The position numbers and the translations under genes were made by a program. DNA of 64,000 nt from Panicum virgatum (lineage: Eukaryota > Streptophyta > Magnoliopsida > Poales > Poaceae), in NCBI RefSeq assembly GCF_016808335.1, contig NC_053148.1, positions 45,958,930-46,022,929 on the forward strand, written 5' to 3'. Below the pieces are notes generated by a model. The model saw nothing but the letters and a program-made list of their open reading frames with translations. It searched no databases and had not been told where the DNA came from. Positions 55,747 to 64,000 of the stretch are shown here, piece by piece (position 1 is the first letter of the stretch; each line of letters opens with the position of its first letter).

Positions 55747-55822
55747 GTTAGTGTAATTCTGTTCACTCCCCTTATTCTAGGTGCTCCATTTTTTGCTGAA
55801 GGCTTCTTCTCTTTGTTACCAG
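55747..55822 (+). other. Predicted 76-bp intron in the Tat accessory ORF
   Basis: Donor CAGG|GTTAGT and acceptor TTACCAG|GG. Splicing joins the Gln-rich exon in phase to the Ala-rich exon, and total exon length becomes divisible by 3. Both unspliced frames stop within the intron. Confidence 0.7.
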
Positions 55823-57548
55823 GGCCCCTCGCCCAAGCAGCTCTTCCGCCATCGCTGGCTTGTCGGCTGGTGCCCAGGCGACCGGGGCCTCGGCGGTGAC
55901 CGTGGGAGAGACGGCGGGTGCGGGAAGCTCGGGTGCAGCGACCTCTGCTAACACGGTGGCGCCCGATGCGGCGGTGGCTGGTGCGGCATCATCGGGCTCA
56001 GCAACGCCCGATATAGCGGCAGCGGATGCGTTTGTGCTGGACGCGGCCGCATCTGACACGGAGGCGGCTGATGCGCTTGTGTCGGGCGCACCCACACCCG
56101 ATGTGGTGGCGGCGGATGCCACAGTGCCGGACGTGGCCACACCCGACGCGGCGGCGCCGGATGCGCCAGTGCTGGGCGCAGCCACGCCCGACGCGGCGGC
56201 GGCGGATGCACTAGTGCTGGGTGCAGCCGCAACCGACGCGGTGGCCCTCGAGACCCCGGCTACGGCGACAGTTGCGCCGACACCGGATTTGGCGGCGGCG
56301 AGCGCGATGGCGACAAGCACAACGGCAACCGAGGTCCCGATGCCTGCGCCAGAAGTTCCTGCCTCCAGCTCCGATCCTGTAGCAGAGGAGGAGCTGGAGG
56401 TGGTCTTTGGTAGGCAGCTCCTGCAGGGTCCCCCGGAGGAGGAAACGGCTCCCCTTCCCCGGGTGCTGGTCCAGGTCCGGCAGTCGATAATGGAGGCAAC
56501 CTCTTCCGCCGAGGCAGCCTTCCGGCGGGAGTGGGCTGCCCTGGAGAGAGAACACCAGCGCCTCTCCGACTGGCACACCCGCCTGGAGGCGCACACGAAG
56601 GCCGAAGCCTCCCATGCTGCGGAAGCCCAGTCCAAACTCAAAGCTGACCAAGAGGCCTATCGAGCCAATGTTCAGAAGGTGTTCGACCGGGAGTTCACAG
56701 TAGCGAGCCAGGAAAAAACCCTGGCGCAGCGGGAGGAGGCTTTTTCCCAGGAGGTGGGCAGCCTTGCGGCTCAACGGTCCGAACTTGAGACTAGCCTTGC
56801 GGCCCAGCGGTCCGAGCTTGAGACTCGCAGCCAGGGTCTTGAGGTCCGGAAGCAGGAGCTCGACAATCTCTCTGCCACTCTGCAAGGATGGCGCGAGCAG
56901 CTGCAAGAGAGGGCCAGCAAGCTGGCTGTTGCCGAGTCGGAGCTGGAGGGGGATAGGAAGTCCCTCGATAGGCGGGAATCCCACGCCGCCAACATGGAGA
57001 AGCAGCTTGACCGCCAGCGCGACTCCCTCAAGAAGCTGAAGGAGTGGGCGGAGAAGAGGAAGGCTAAGCTCAAGGAGAGGTCCCGCGAGGTGGAGGCGAC
57101 CAAGGCGGCTCTGGACACCCGGGTGCAGGAGGCGGTCCAGGAGTCGGTCCGGAAGCTGCAGGAGAACCAGCGCGTGGGGGCCCAGTGAATCGCCGACTGG
57201 GCAAGCGAAGCGAGCTTAGCGCTGGTGCCACTTGGAATGAGCCCAATCCAAGTGGCGGAGCCAGCAGCTTCAATTGCTGACGCCCTCCCAGTGCTGAACT
57301 CCGCTTCGGATAGGATCCGTCGTCTGGAGCCGGTCCTTGCTGGCCAGCTTGAAGCCGAGGGCCGCGAGCTGATCCGGATGGTGGCGGAGCACATCCTGAC
57401 TTGCCTTCAGAGCCACGATCCAGCCATCTCGCTAGCCCCCGTGGTCGATGGTCCTGTGGCGGAGACGGAGGCCGCCGCTCGGTATAGCGTGCGGGAGGTC
57501 GTCGACTTCGTGGCCGCCTACTTCAAGCGGGAGCCAGCAGACTCCTGA

Positions 57549-58996
57549 GCTGCACATTGTACCCCCTTTTTTTCCGTTATGTAACAAACATTGTACCAGT
57601 TGAAATTTTAATAAAGGAAAAATTTCAACTTAGCTGTTTGTCAGTTGCTGTGGTTGCGGTATGCAGCACCCTGGCGCCCTGGCCCCTTGGCGGATAGGTT
57701 CAGTTATCAGGACCTATCGGCCACCCAAGCCGTAGAAGACACTCCGGACCCCCGTATGAGGTTGGGCAAGCGTCCTTGGGCATAGGAGTAGCATAGATTG
57801 CAAGCCGAGCGAGCGTCTTATTCCCTATGTAGCCGAAAGAACTACATAGAGGAGAATCAACTCGGTTATATGGTAGTAATGATACTGCAACTTAGCTGTT
57901 TGGCGCATGCAGAATCGATTCGTGATGTCTGGCTGAAAGCGAACACCCTGGCCCCCAGGGAGACAGGCTCAATTGTTTTGAGTCTGTCTACCACCGAGTT
58001 TGGATCTCGATCTGCATGAAGCCTTAAAGCAGATGCCGAGACCCCCTGGTAGGTAGGCTCAATGGTTTGAGGCTAGCTACCACCAGTCAAGCCTCAACCT
58101 GCGTACCACTCAAAGTCACAGCTTAGTAGCAGACCCGCGGGACCTATTGTGGACCGGCCCCCAGGCTAGTACGAGGTCCGGAGCTCCAGATGCACAGGTC
58201 CAGGCAGTTCAGTGCTTGTTACAGAGTGGTGGAGTGTGTAGGCTTAGGGTGCGGAACCAGGCTAAGGCGCTACACAGGGCTCCGGACCACTCCAGGAAAC
58301 AACACGACTTTACCGGACCTGGCTCCGATGCTCCAGACCCTTCCTAGCAGTGGGTGAGGTCATTTTGTCATACTCGATCCTTTGAGATATGGAGCTGGGC
58401 ATGCCGTGTAGAACTTAGGAAGCCAACTCTTGAGCTAGAACAAGGTCCGAACCCCTAATTACCTAGCTCCAGGTACTAGAGTACTCGTTACAGGGTGGTA
58501 GAGTGTGTAGGCTTTGGGTACGGAACCGGCTAAGCGGCTACACAGGACTCTGGACCACCCCAGGAAACAAGCACACCCTCTCCAGAGTGGGTCCCTAGGG
58601 GTCCGGACCCCCTCCCAGCAGTAAGAGGGTCCGGACCTGTACGGGAGTCCAGCAACTCAATACAAATCTTAGCTGTAGCGACCGAAGTGGAAGTCCGCGC
58701 GGGGGTTAGAGTAGTAAAATCTCGAGAATCGAAATGCGGAATCAAAGTTTACACAAAGACAGAACTGGGAGAAAATCTTTCCTTTGCAACTTGATATACA
58801 TGGCTTGCGCGATGGATGCCAGAGGTCGGGTTTACGAGGGCGGGCCTCTACCGCTCTGGTCCGCGTCCGCGCGTTAAAACTAGCCGACGGTGCGATGGAT
58901 GCCAGAGGCCGGGTTTACGAGGGCGGACCCCAACCGCTCTGGGCCGCACGCTGATTCTATCTTATTACAAAGGAAAATTTCATTTCCCTGCTCTGC
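57549..58996. other. Tat spacer between accessory ORF and pol, with direct repeats
   Basis: Non-coding. A roughly 95-bp unit (GTTACAG.GTGGT.GAGTGTG core, then ACACAGG..TC.GGACCAC.CCAGGAAACA) occurs at 58217-58305 and 58488-58570. A 77-bp-spaced pair (CGATGGATGCCAGAGG.CGGG) lies at 58811 and 58888. GGTCCGGACC-type words are frequent and also occur in the LTR. Confidence 0.65.
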
Positions 58997-60250
58997 CTAA
59001 GTGTAAAACTTACGCAGATGCTCTATATTCCATGGGTTGGGCAGCGGCACTCCATCTTCTGTGGCAAGGCGAACGCATCCGGGCCGGCATACTTCTGTAA
59101 CCTTGAAGGGCCCCTCCCAGCTGGGGGAGAGTTTGTGGAGCCCTGCTCAGTTTAGGATCTTCCTCAGGACGAGGTCGCCAGCCCGGAGCTCCCTACTGTG
59201 CATGAACCGTTGATGATAGCGCCTGAGCACCTGGTTGTAGCATGCATTTCGGATTGCTGCTCGCCACCTTCGTTCGTCAATGAAGTCCACATCGCTGCGC
59301 CACAGTTGTTCCTGCATGGATTCGTCAAAAGCCTGGACCCGTGGTGAGCCCAGGTGAATTTCTGGGGGAAGGCATGCTTCAGCCCCGTAGACCAGGAAGA
59401 ATGGAGTCTCCCCGGTGACCCGGTTGGGTGCAGTCCGGTTGCCCCATAGCACGCACGGAAGCTCATCGACCCATTTGGCACCATGCTTCTTCAAACAGTT
59501 GTAGGTGCGGGTCTTGAGTCCCCTGAGGATCTTTGCATTCGCTCTCTCGACCTGTCCATTGCTGCGGGGATGCGCCACGGACGCAAAGCATAGCTGGATG
59601 CCGATGTCCTCGCAGTACTCTTGGAAGAGTCTGCTCTTGAATTGGGTCCCGTTGTCCGCGATGATGCGGTTTGGGACACCAAATCTGCACACAATGGACT
59701 TGAGGAATGCGACTACTGATTTTTTAGTGATGTTTACCACAGGGGTAACCTCCGGCCATTTTGTGAACTTGTCGATGGATGCGACGTAGAGGAACCGGTA
59801 CCCGCCGACGGCCCGGGGGAATGGCCCCAGGATATCCACGCCCCATACGGCGAATGGCCATGAGGGCGGTATCATTTGCAGAGCTTGAGCCGGTGTGTGT
59901 ATTTGCTTTGCATAGAATTGGCATGCTTTGCAGGACTTTACCAGCTCAGCCGCATCCTGGAGTGCTGTCGGCCAGTAGAAGCGATGCCAAAAGGCCTTGC
60001 CAACAAGCGTGTGAGATGATGAATGACTTCCACACTTGCCTCCATGGATCTCCGCGAGTAGCTCGCGGCCCTCTTCCTGGGAAATGCACCGCATGAGGAT
60101 ACCATTGGCGCCACGGCTGTAGAGATCCCCTTCTACCACCGCGTAGCGTTTAGCCAATCGTACTATGCGCTCAGCGGACACATCGTCATCAGGAAGGATA
60201 TTGTCTTTCAGGTAGCCCCGGATCTCAGAGATCTATGCATTGGGACTTCC
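58997..60250 (-). pseudogene. Tat integrase
   Basis: Zinc-binding region: FWHRFYWPTA...CKACQFYAKQ (59900-60020). D-D-E core: GVDILGPF, IADNGTQF, and NGQVERANAK (59850-59530). Then the C-terminal region (RELRAGDLVLRKILN), after which TGA at 59147 interrupts. Reading on in the same frame gives a sensible tail ending PWNIEHLRKF at 58997. Another in-frame TAG lies near 60232. Integrase inserts the cDNA into the genome; this copy is dead. Confidence 0.88.
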
Positions 60251-60349
60251 CTGAGCAGGTGGGGGTGGCTCTATGAGGTCTCCAGGATCCTCGCAGAGCT
60301 CACGACCCAGGGCGGGCACCATAGGTGGAATGCCACCGGGACCGCTAGC

Positions 60350-61200
60350 TTCGAGGTGCTAGCTTGATCCCCTTCACCCAGCTCGGCAGGCAGGGCGGTA
60401 GGTCTCAGCAACCGTCTTTCAAAGACGCCCTCGGGCACGGATGCCCAGGTAGATGCTCTCGCGGAGAGATCATCTGCTGCTGAGTTGAGTTCGCGGGGAA
60501 CATGTTGTAGTTCCAAGGGGTCGAAGTCCTTCTCGAGCTTCCTCATGTGGATGAGGTATGCCGCGAGTTGGGGATTGTTGCAGCTGCAATCCCCTTGGAC
60601 CTGCTTGATGATTAGCTGAGAGTCCCCCTTCACCAGAAGCTGCTGGACCCCCAGAGATAGGGTTTGGGTCAGGCCAAAGATCAGAGCTTCGTACTCCGCC
60701 ATATTGTTGGTGGCCTTGAACTCAAGGTGCACCATGTACTTCAGCTGATCTCCGTTTGGGTCGATGAGGACCACACCAGCTCCAGCCCACTTCTTGCGGC
60801 CGGACCCGTCGAAGAAGACTGTCCAGTGGGGCTCGGTGAAGACCGGTGTCCTGATTTCCGGCTCCGGGTGTCCGGCGTTGAAGTCCGGACCCCCAGAATT
60901 GCTTGGGGAAGGAGTCCATTCAGCTATGAAGTCGGCCAGGATCTGGTTCTTGACTGCATGGCGAGGCTGGAAGTCCAGTTGGAACTCAGCCAACTCTGCT
61001 GCCCACTTGGCGATGTTGCCCGTGGCGTTGGAGTTGTGCAGGATCGCTCTTAGCGGGTAAGAGGTCACCACGACAACTCGGTGTGCCTGAAAGTAATGGC
61101 GCAGTTTCCTGGACGCAATAAGTATGGCATAGATAAGCTTATGCGTCTCAAGATACCTGGCCTTCGGCTCATGGAGGACTTCACTGACATATTAGACCGG
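60350..61200 (-). pseudogene. Tat dual RNase H region
   Basis: In the order of translation, the first, gypsy-type RNase H remnant reads ETHKLIYAILIASRKLRHYF and AHRVVVVTSYPL, then HNSNATGNIAKWAAELAEFQ (61150-60960). The second, archaeal-type RNase H reads WTVFFDGSGRKKWAGAGVVL, NMAEYEALIFGL, VKGDSQLIIKQVQG and LNSAADDLSARA (60840-60470), with its D-E-D-D residues present. A frameshift near 60340 separates it from integrase. Possession of two RNase H domains is the basis for the Tat assignment. Confidence 0.85.
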
Positions 61201-61203
61201 CTT

Positions 61204-62505
61204 CTAAACGGTCCGGACCCTGGCGTCTGGGCCCGGCTCGCCTTTCTCCACCACGTCAGGTCCTTGGGCCCCCAGCGGTTCTGGGTTCCCACTGGGACGA
61301 GGCTCCTCCGGACCCCCTTGTTCGGGGTCCGGACCTTCAGACAGAGGAGTGGCCGCCGGACCCCTATGTGCGGGGTCCTGCTCACCATCCCTAGCCGGGG
61401 AGACCCTGGTGTCCCCCTGGCGAGCTTGCTCCATCCTCTTGGCGACCAGCACCATGCTGATTGCCTCTGTAGATGCAGCAAGATACAGAAACAATGCCTC
61501 ACCTGGCTCTAGAGCCACCAATACTGGCAGTGAGGTGAGATGCTGCTTCAGTTCCTGAAAGGCTTGTTCAGCCTCTTCGGGCCAAGAAAATAGATCGGAC
61601 CTCCTCAATAGTTTGAAGAAGGGGAGTGCCCTCTCAACCAGCCTCGATATGAAGCGGCTAAGAGCGGCGAGAGATCCAGTAAGCTTCTGGACATCCTTGA
61701 TGCGGCCAAGAGGCCTCATTGCCTCTATCGCCTTGATCTTGGCTGGGTTTGCCTCGATGCCTCGATGTGAGACCAGGAAACCCAGCAGCTTTCCTGCCGA
61801 AACGCCGAAGATGCACTTCTCGGGATTCAGCTTCGTGCGCGTGGTGCGCAGCCGGTCGAAGAGGAGGGACATGTCCTCAACTAGTGTTGACCCTACCTTG
61901 GTCTTGACCACAATGTCATCAACATACACCTCAACAATATCTCTGACTAGATTACAGAAAGTTTTGTTCATAGCTCATACAAACGTGGGTAAGGCATTCC
62001 GTAGACCATATGGCATGACAATATAGCAATAAAGCTCATCTACTGTTACAAAAGCAGTATGCTTCCTATCCTCTCTAGACATCAGAATCTGGTGGAAACC
62101 AGAGTATGCATCTAGGAAAGACAAAAGGTCACACCCGGAGGTGGAGTCCACGATCAGATCGATACGTGGAAGAGGATAGGGGTCTCTAGGACATGCCTTG
62201 TTGTGGCTGGTGTAGTCGTTGCACATCCGAAGCTTCCCGTTGGCCTTTGGAACGACGACCGGGTTGGCCAACCACTCGGGGTGGTGGACCTCCTTGATGA
62301 AGCCAGCGTGTAGGAGCTTGTGGACTTCTTCACGGATGAAGTTCTGCCGCTCCACGGACTGCTTCCGAGGCTTCTGGCGCACCGGCGTGGCGTCGGGGTA
62401 GATTCTCAGATGGTACTCGATCACTTCCATGGGGATGCTAGGCATCTGTGACGGTTCCTAGGCGAACACGTCAACATTTGCCCGGAGGAAAGCGATGAGC
62501 GTGTC
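61204..62505 (-). pseudogene. Tat reverse transcriptase
   Basis: In order: HLRIYPDATPVRQKPRKQS, GFIKEVHHPEWLANPVVVPK, LRMCNDYTSHNKACPRDPYP, then FLDAYSGFHQI, RKHTAFVT and the catalytic VYVDDIVVKTK (near 61930), then thumb/connection ending VLVALEPGEALFLYLA. An in-frame run of about 60 Pro/Gly/Glu-rich residues (61420-61210) sits between connection and RNase H. Stops: TAG near 62509 and 62458, TGA at 61975, TAG at 61204 and TAA shortly after. Confidence 0.88.
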
Positions 62506-62508
62506 TTC

Positions 62509-63067
62509 CTATTTCTCCTCCAGGTTCCCTGCGATGCGGGTGGTGCTAGAGGAGTCCACTCCGATCTGCACCATCTTCACGGGAACATTGTCCGGGTCAG
62601 ACGGCTGAACCTTAGGTGCCTTTGCAGGCGCCCTGGGTTGCGAGGTGGATGGGTCCTCCTCGGAACGTGCAGCCTCTGCCGCTAGAGTATGCAATCTCTC
62701 AACTACAGCGATGGCAGCGGTGCGGTCACCCCGCACGGTGAGGACACCGGTAGGGGAAGGCATCTTCAGGACTAAATACCCGTAATGGGCAATGGCCATG
62801 AAGCGATAGAGAGCCGGCCGGCCAATGATGGCATTGAACGGGAGGTTCACCTCCGCTACATCGAACAGGACGCTCTCTATGCGGAAGTTCTCCTCGGTCC
62901 CGAACGTGACCGGCAGGGTGATGCTCCCCAGAGGGAACACCGGATGTGGGCCCACTCTGGAGAATGGGCGAGAGGGAGTCAGCTTGGACTCCGGGATCTG
63001 CAGCTGCTTGAACGTTGCGTAGCTGATGACGTTGAGGCCAGCTCCACCGTTGTAAGGATCACCGGGG
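62509..63067 (-). pseudogene. Tat protease, 5'-truncated
   Basis: The retropepsin region reads GGAGLNVISYATFKQL, LPVTFGTEENFR, FDVAEVNLPFNAIIGRPALY and FMAIAHYGYLVLKMP. The residue before GGAGLN is Asn where the catalytic Asp is expected. Just beyond it, at 63067, the sequence passes into a Sirevirus LTR, so the rest of protease and all of gag are outside. Confidence 0.82.
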
Positions 63068-64000
63068 TGTCCGACCCTAGAGGGGGAGGGGGTGAATAGG
63101 GTCGCTAATCGCTTTTCTATCCTAGGGCTCAATCTAATTGCATAAGATAAACCTAACACGTCCTACACATGCTAGTTATGACTAAGATTTATCTATGCTA
63201 CCCTCTACTTACCCCAAAAGACTTGCAACCTAGCCAATCCTAATCAAACTAACTAGGAAAGTAAAGGTAAGCAAGAAAGAGTAAATGCGGAAACGTAATG
63301 CGGTAAGTAAAGCGGTAAGGGAGAGGATATGCAAACTCCCGTGAAGACACCAAGACACACGATTTAACGTGGTTCGGTTAGGACACCAAAGTCCCTCCCT
63401 ACGTCCACGGCCACTTGCTCACAAAGAACAAGTGGGATGCCGAGTCTCTTCGCTTGATCACCGTCTTGCCACGCCTCCAAGGCTCCCGACAAGCAAAGGC
63501 TAAGTGACGCCAAGTCACAAAGACGAGGTCACCGCCACCGTCTATCTCGAAGCGTCACCACGGCACCGTCTTCACTATCTTGGAGCTTTAACACCAAGTA
63601 GGGGCCTCCTTCCCCGCACAAAGTGTCGTTGCCACTCCACACCAAGTCGGAGGGTCACACGACGAGTACACAAGTTGCTTGCCGCAGCAAGACTTTCTCT
63701 CAAGCTAGTTCTCTCAAGAACTAAGCCTAAACAAGCACTAAGCACTCTCACAAGTGTGCTTAAGCCTATATGATGTACAATGAAGCTCTATGGTGGTTGG
63801 AGATGATCTTTAGCTCTTGTATACTTCCTTGAACTCCAGCACTCTCAAATGACCCGGTCTTGGGGGTATATATAGGCAGCACAAGCAAATATAGCCGTTG
63901 GAGAAAAGCTGCCAGAAAAACGCTTAACGCCGGTTAATCCGACGTACCTCCAAAGCCATCGTCGGTTTAACCGGTGTATGTAAACTGCTACTTGAAAAAC
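63068..64000 (-). mobile_element. LTR of a second Sirevirus, minus strand, running off the window
   Basis: It begins TGTCCGACCCTAG (the LTR 3' terminus on the minus strand). It contains TATATATA at 63867-63874 and, from 63925, GCCGGTTAATCCGACG and GTCGGTTTAACCGGTG words. Reverse complemented, 63860-64000 aligns with 39020-39160 of the other Sirevirus LTR (shared TTTCTGGCAGCTTTTCTCCA). Bases 63363-63500 contain the ACGTGGTTCGGTTAGGACACC word often seen in grass copia LTRs. No ORF here is coding. Confidence 0.82.

Larger units (their letters stand above)
45677..57548 (+). pseudogene. Tat accessory (antisense) ORF, 'putative gypsy type transposon' family
   Basis: The coding parts 45677-46246, 54872-55746 and 55823-57548 sum to 3,171 nt, exactly 1,057 codons. 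The first gap is the inserted LTR element; the second is a 76-bp GT-AG intron. The N-terminal 310 residues (LGWSAQETAWGIRAGSAPLG; HLCEMFVGVWPCVILFRHFF; VGGKWEEWRREW) match the Transposase_28-type domain found in plant gypsy accessory ORFs. Then come a 14-residue Gln run (about 55602-55646), an Ala/Asp/Pro degenerate repeat of about 11 residues (55900-56250), and a long coiled coil (56480-57180) with a repeated LAAQRSELET. Stops: TAG at 55223, 55457 and 55583, TGA at 57186. AATAAAG at 57610 could be a polyA signal and TCATAAA at 45540 a weak TATA. Transcribed opposite to pol. Function unknown. Confidence 0.8.
44016..63067 (-). mobile_element. Tat-lineage Ty3/gypsy retrotransposon (minus strand), nested and truncated
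   Basis: Read on the minus strand: truncated protease, reverse transcriptase, two RNase H domains, integrase, spacer, an accessory ORF in antisense, polypurine tract and 3' LTR. Dual RNase H plus antisense ORFs between pol and the 3' LTR are hallmarks of the Tat clade. Gag and the 5' LTR lie beyond a Sirevirus LTR at 63068. An 8,620-bp LTR element is inserted at 46247. Removing it leaves about 10.4 kb in view. Confidence 0.87.

Noticed and set aside
55573..55899. ORF 55573-55899 and other GC-rich ORFs around 55233-55766
   Set aside because: They are other-frame shadows of the accessory ORF exons; only the spliced frame gives a continuous sensible product.

Overview
The window is plant nuclear DNA, almost certainly from a grass (Poaceae) and probably a panicoid. 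The support is the density and type of nested repeats: Sirevirus-type Ty1/copia, Tat-lineage Ty3/gypsy with dual RNase H and an antisense extra ORF, a MuDR-like Mutator element, CACTA, hAT and Tourist-like elements and an L1-type LINE. GC-rich gene-like islands sit in AT-rich DNA. Species cannot be fixed from sequence alone. Nothing prokaryotic is present. The only conventional host genes I can support are members of one small membrane-protein family on the minus strand: two intact (8311-8640, 42270-42623) and one truncated (20524-20655).

Layout. 1-13.2 kb: MITEs, an AT-rich block whose short repeat words switch strand at a central core, several GC-rich gene-like islands, a hAT-like element with a Tourist-like MITE nested in it, and the first membrane-protein gene. 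13.26-18.57 kb: a near-complete MULE with a 9-10 bp target duplication. Its long TIRs each carry a TATA box, a leader exon and a splice donor. A transposase (one in-frame stop) and a GRF zinc-finger/coiled-coil gene point at each other from the two ends, as mudrA and mudrB do in MuDR. 18.6-24.9 kb: a MITE, the truncated membrane-protein gene and a minus-strand LINE relic. 25.2-28.7 kb: an unassigned GC-rich island, then a TIR element carrying a broken AP2/ERF fragment. 28.7-39.86 kb: a plus-strand Sirevirus (gag, pol, env-like ORF) with a truncated 5' LTR and a full 3' LTR. 39.86-40.72 kb: a second TIR element end carrying a piece of a malectin-like (CrRLK1L) receptor-kinase ectodomain. 41.1-41.9 kb: a CACTA end. 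42.2-42.8 kb: the third membrane-protein locus with its promoter.

From 44.0 kb to the right edge is a minus-strand Tat-lineage gypsy element: 3' LTR (44016-45050), an antisense accessory ORF of the 'putative gypsy type transposon' family (plus strand, 45677-57548, one intron), and pol (58997-63067, minus). A non-coding 8.6-kb LTR element (46247-54866, perfect 5-bp TSD) is inserted in frame between two codons of the accessory ORF. The protease end of pol is cut by a minus-strand Sirevirus LTR (63068 to beyond 64000). Nesting order is therefore Tat first, then the 8.6-kb element and the right-hand Sirevirus.

Most retroelement reading frames are broken by stops and frameshifts. The MULE is the best-preserved mobile system: promoters, both genes and both termini are recognisable, and the transposase has a single nonsense codon. 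The most unusual content is that two-gene MULE, the two gene-fragment-carrying TIR elements, and the nested, antisense-coding Tat element.
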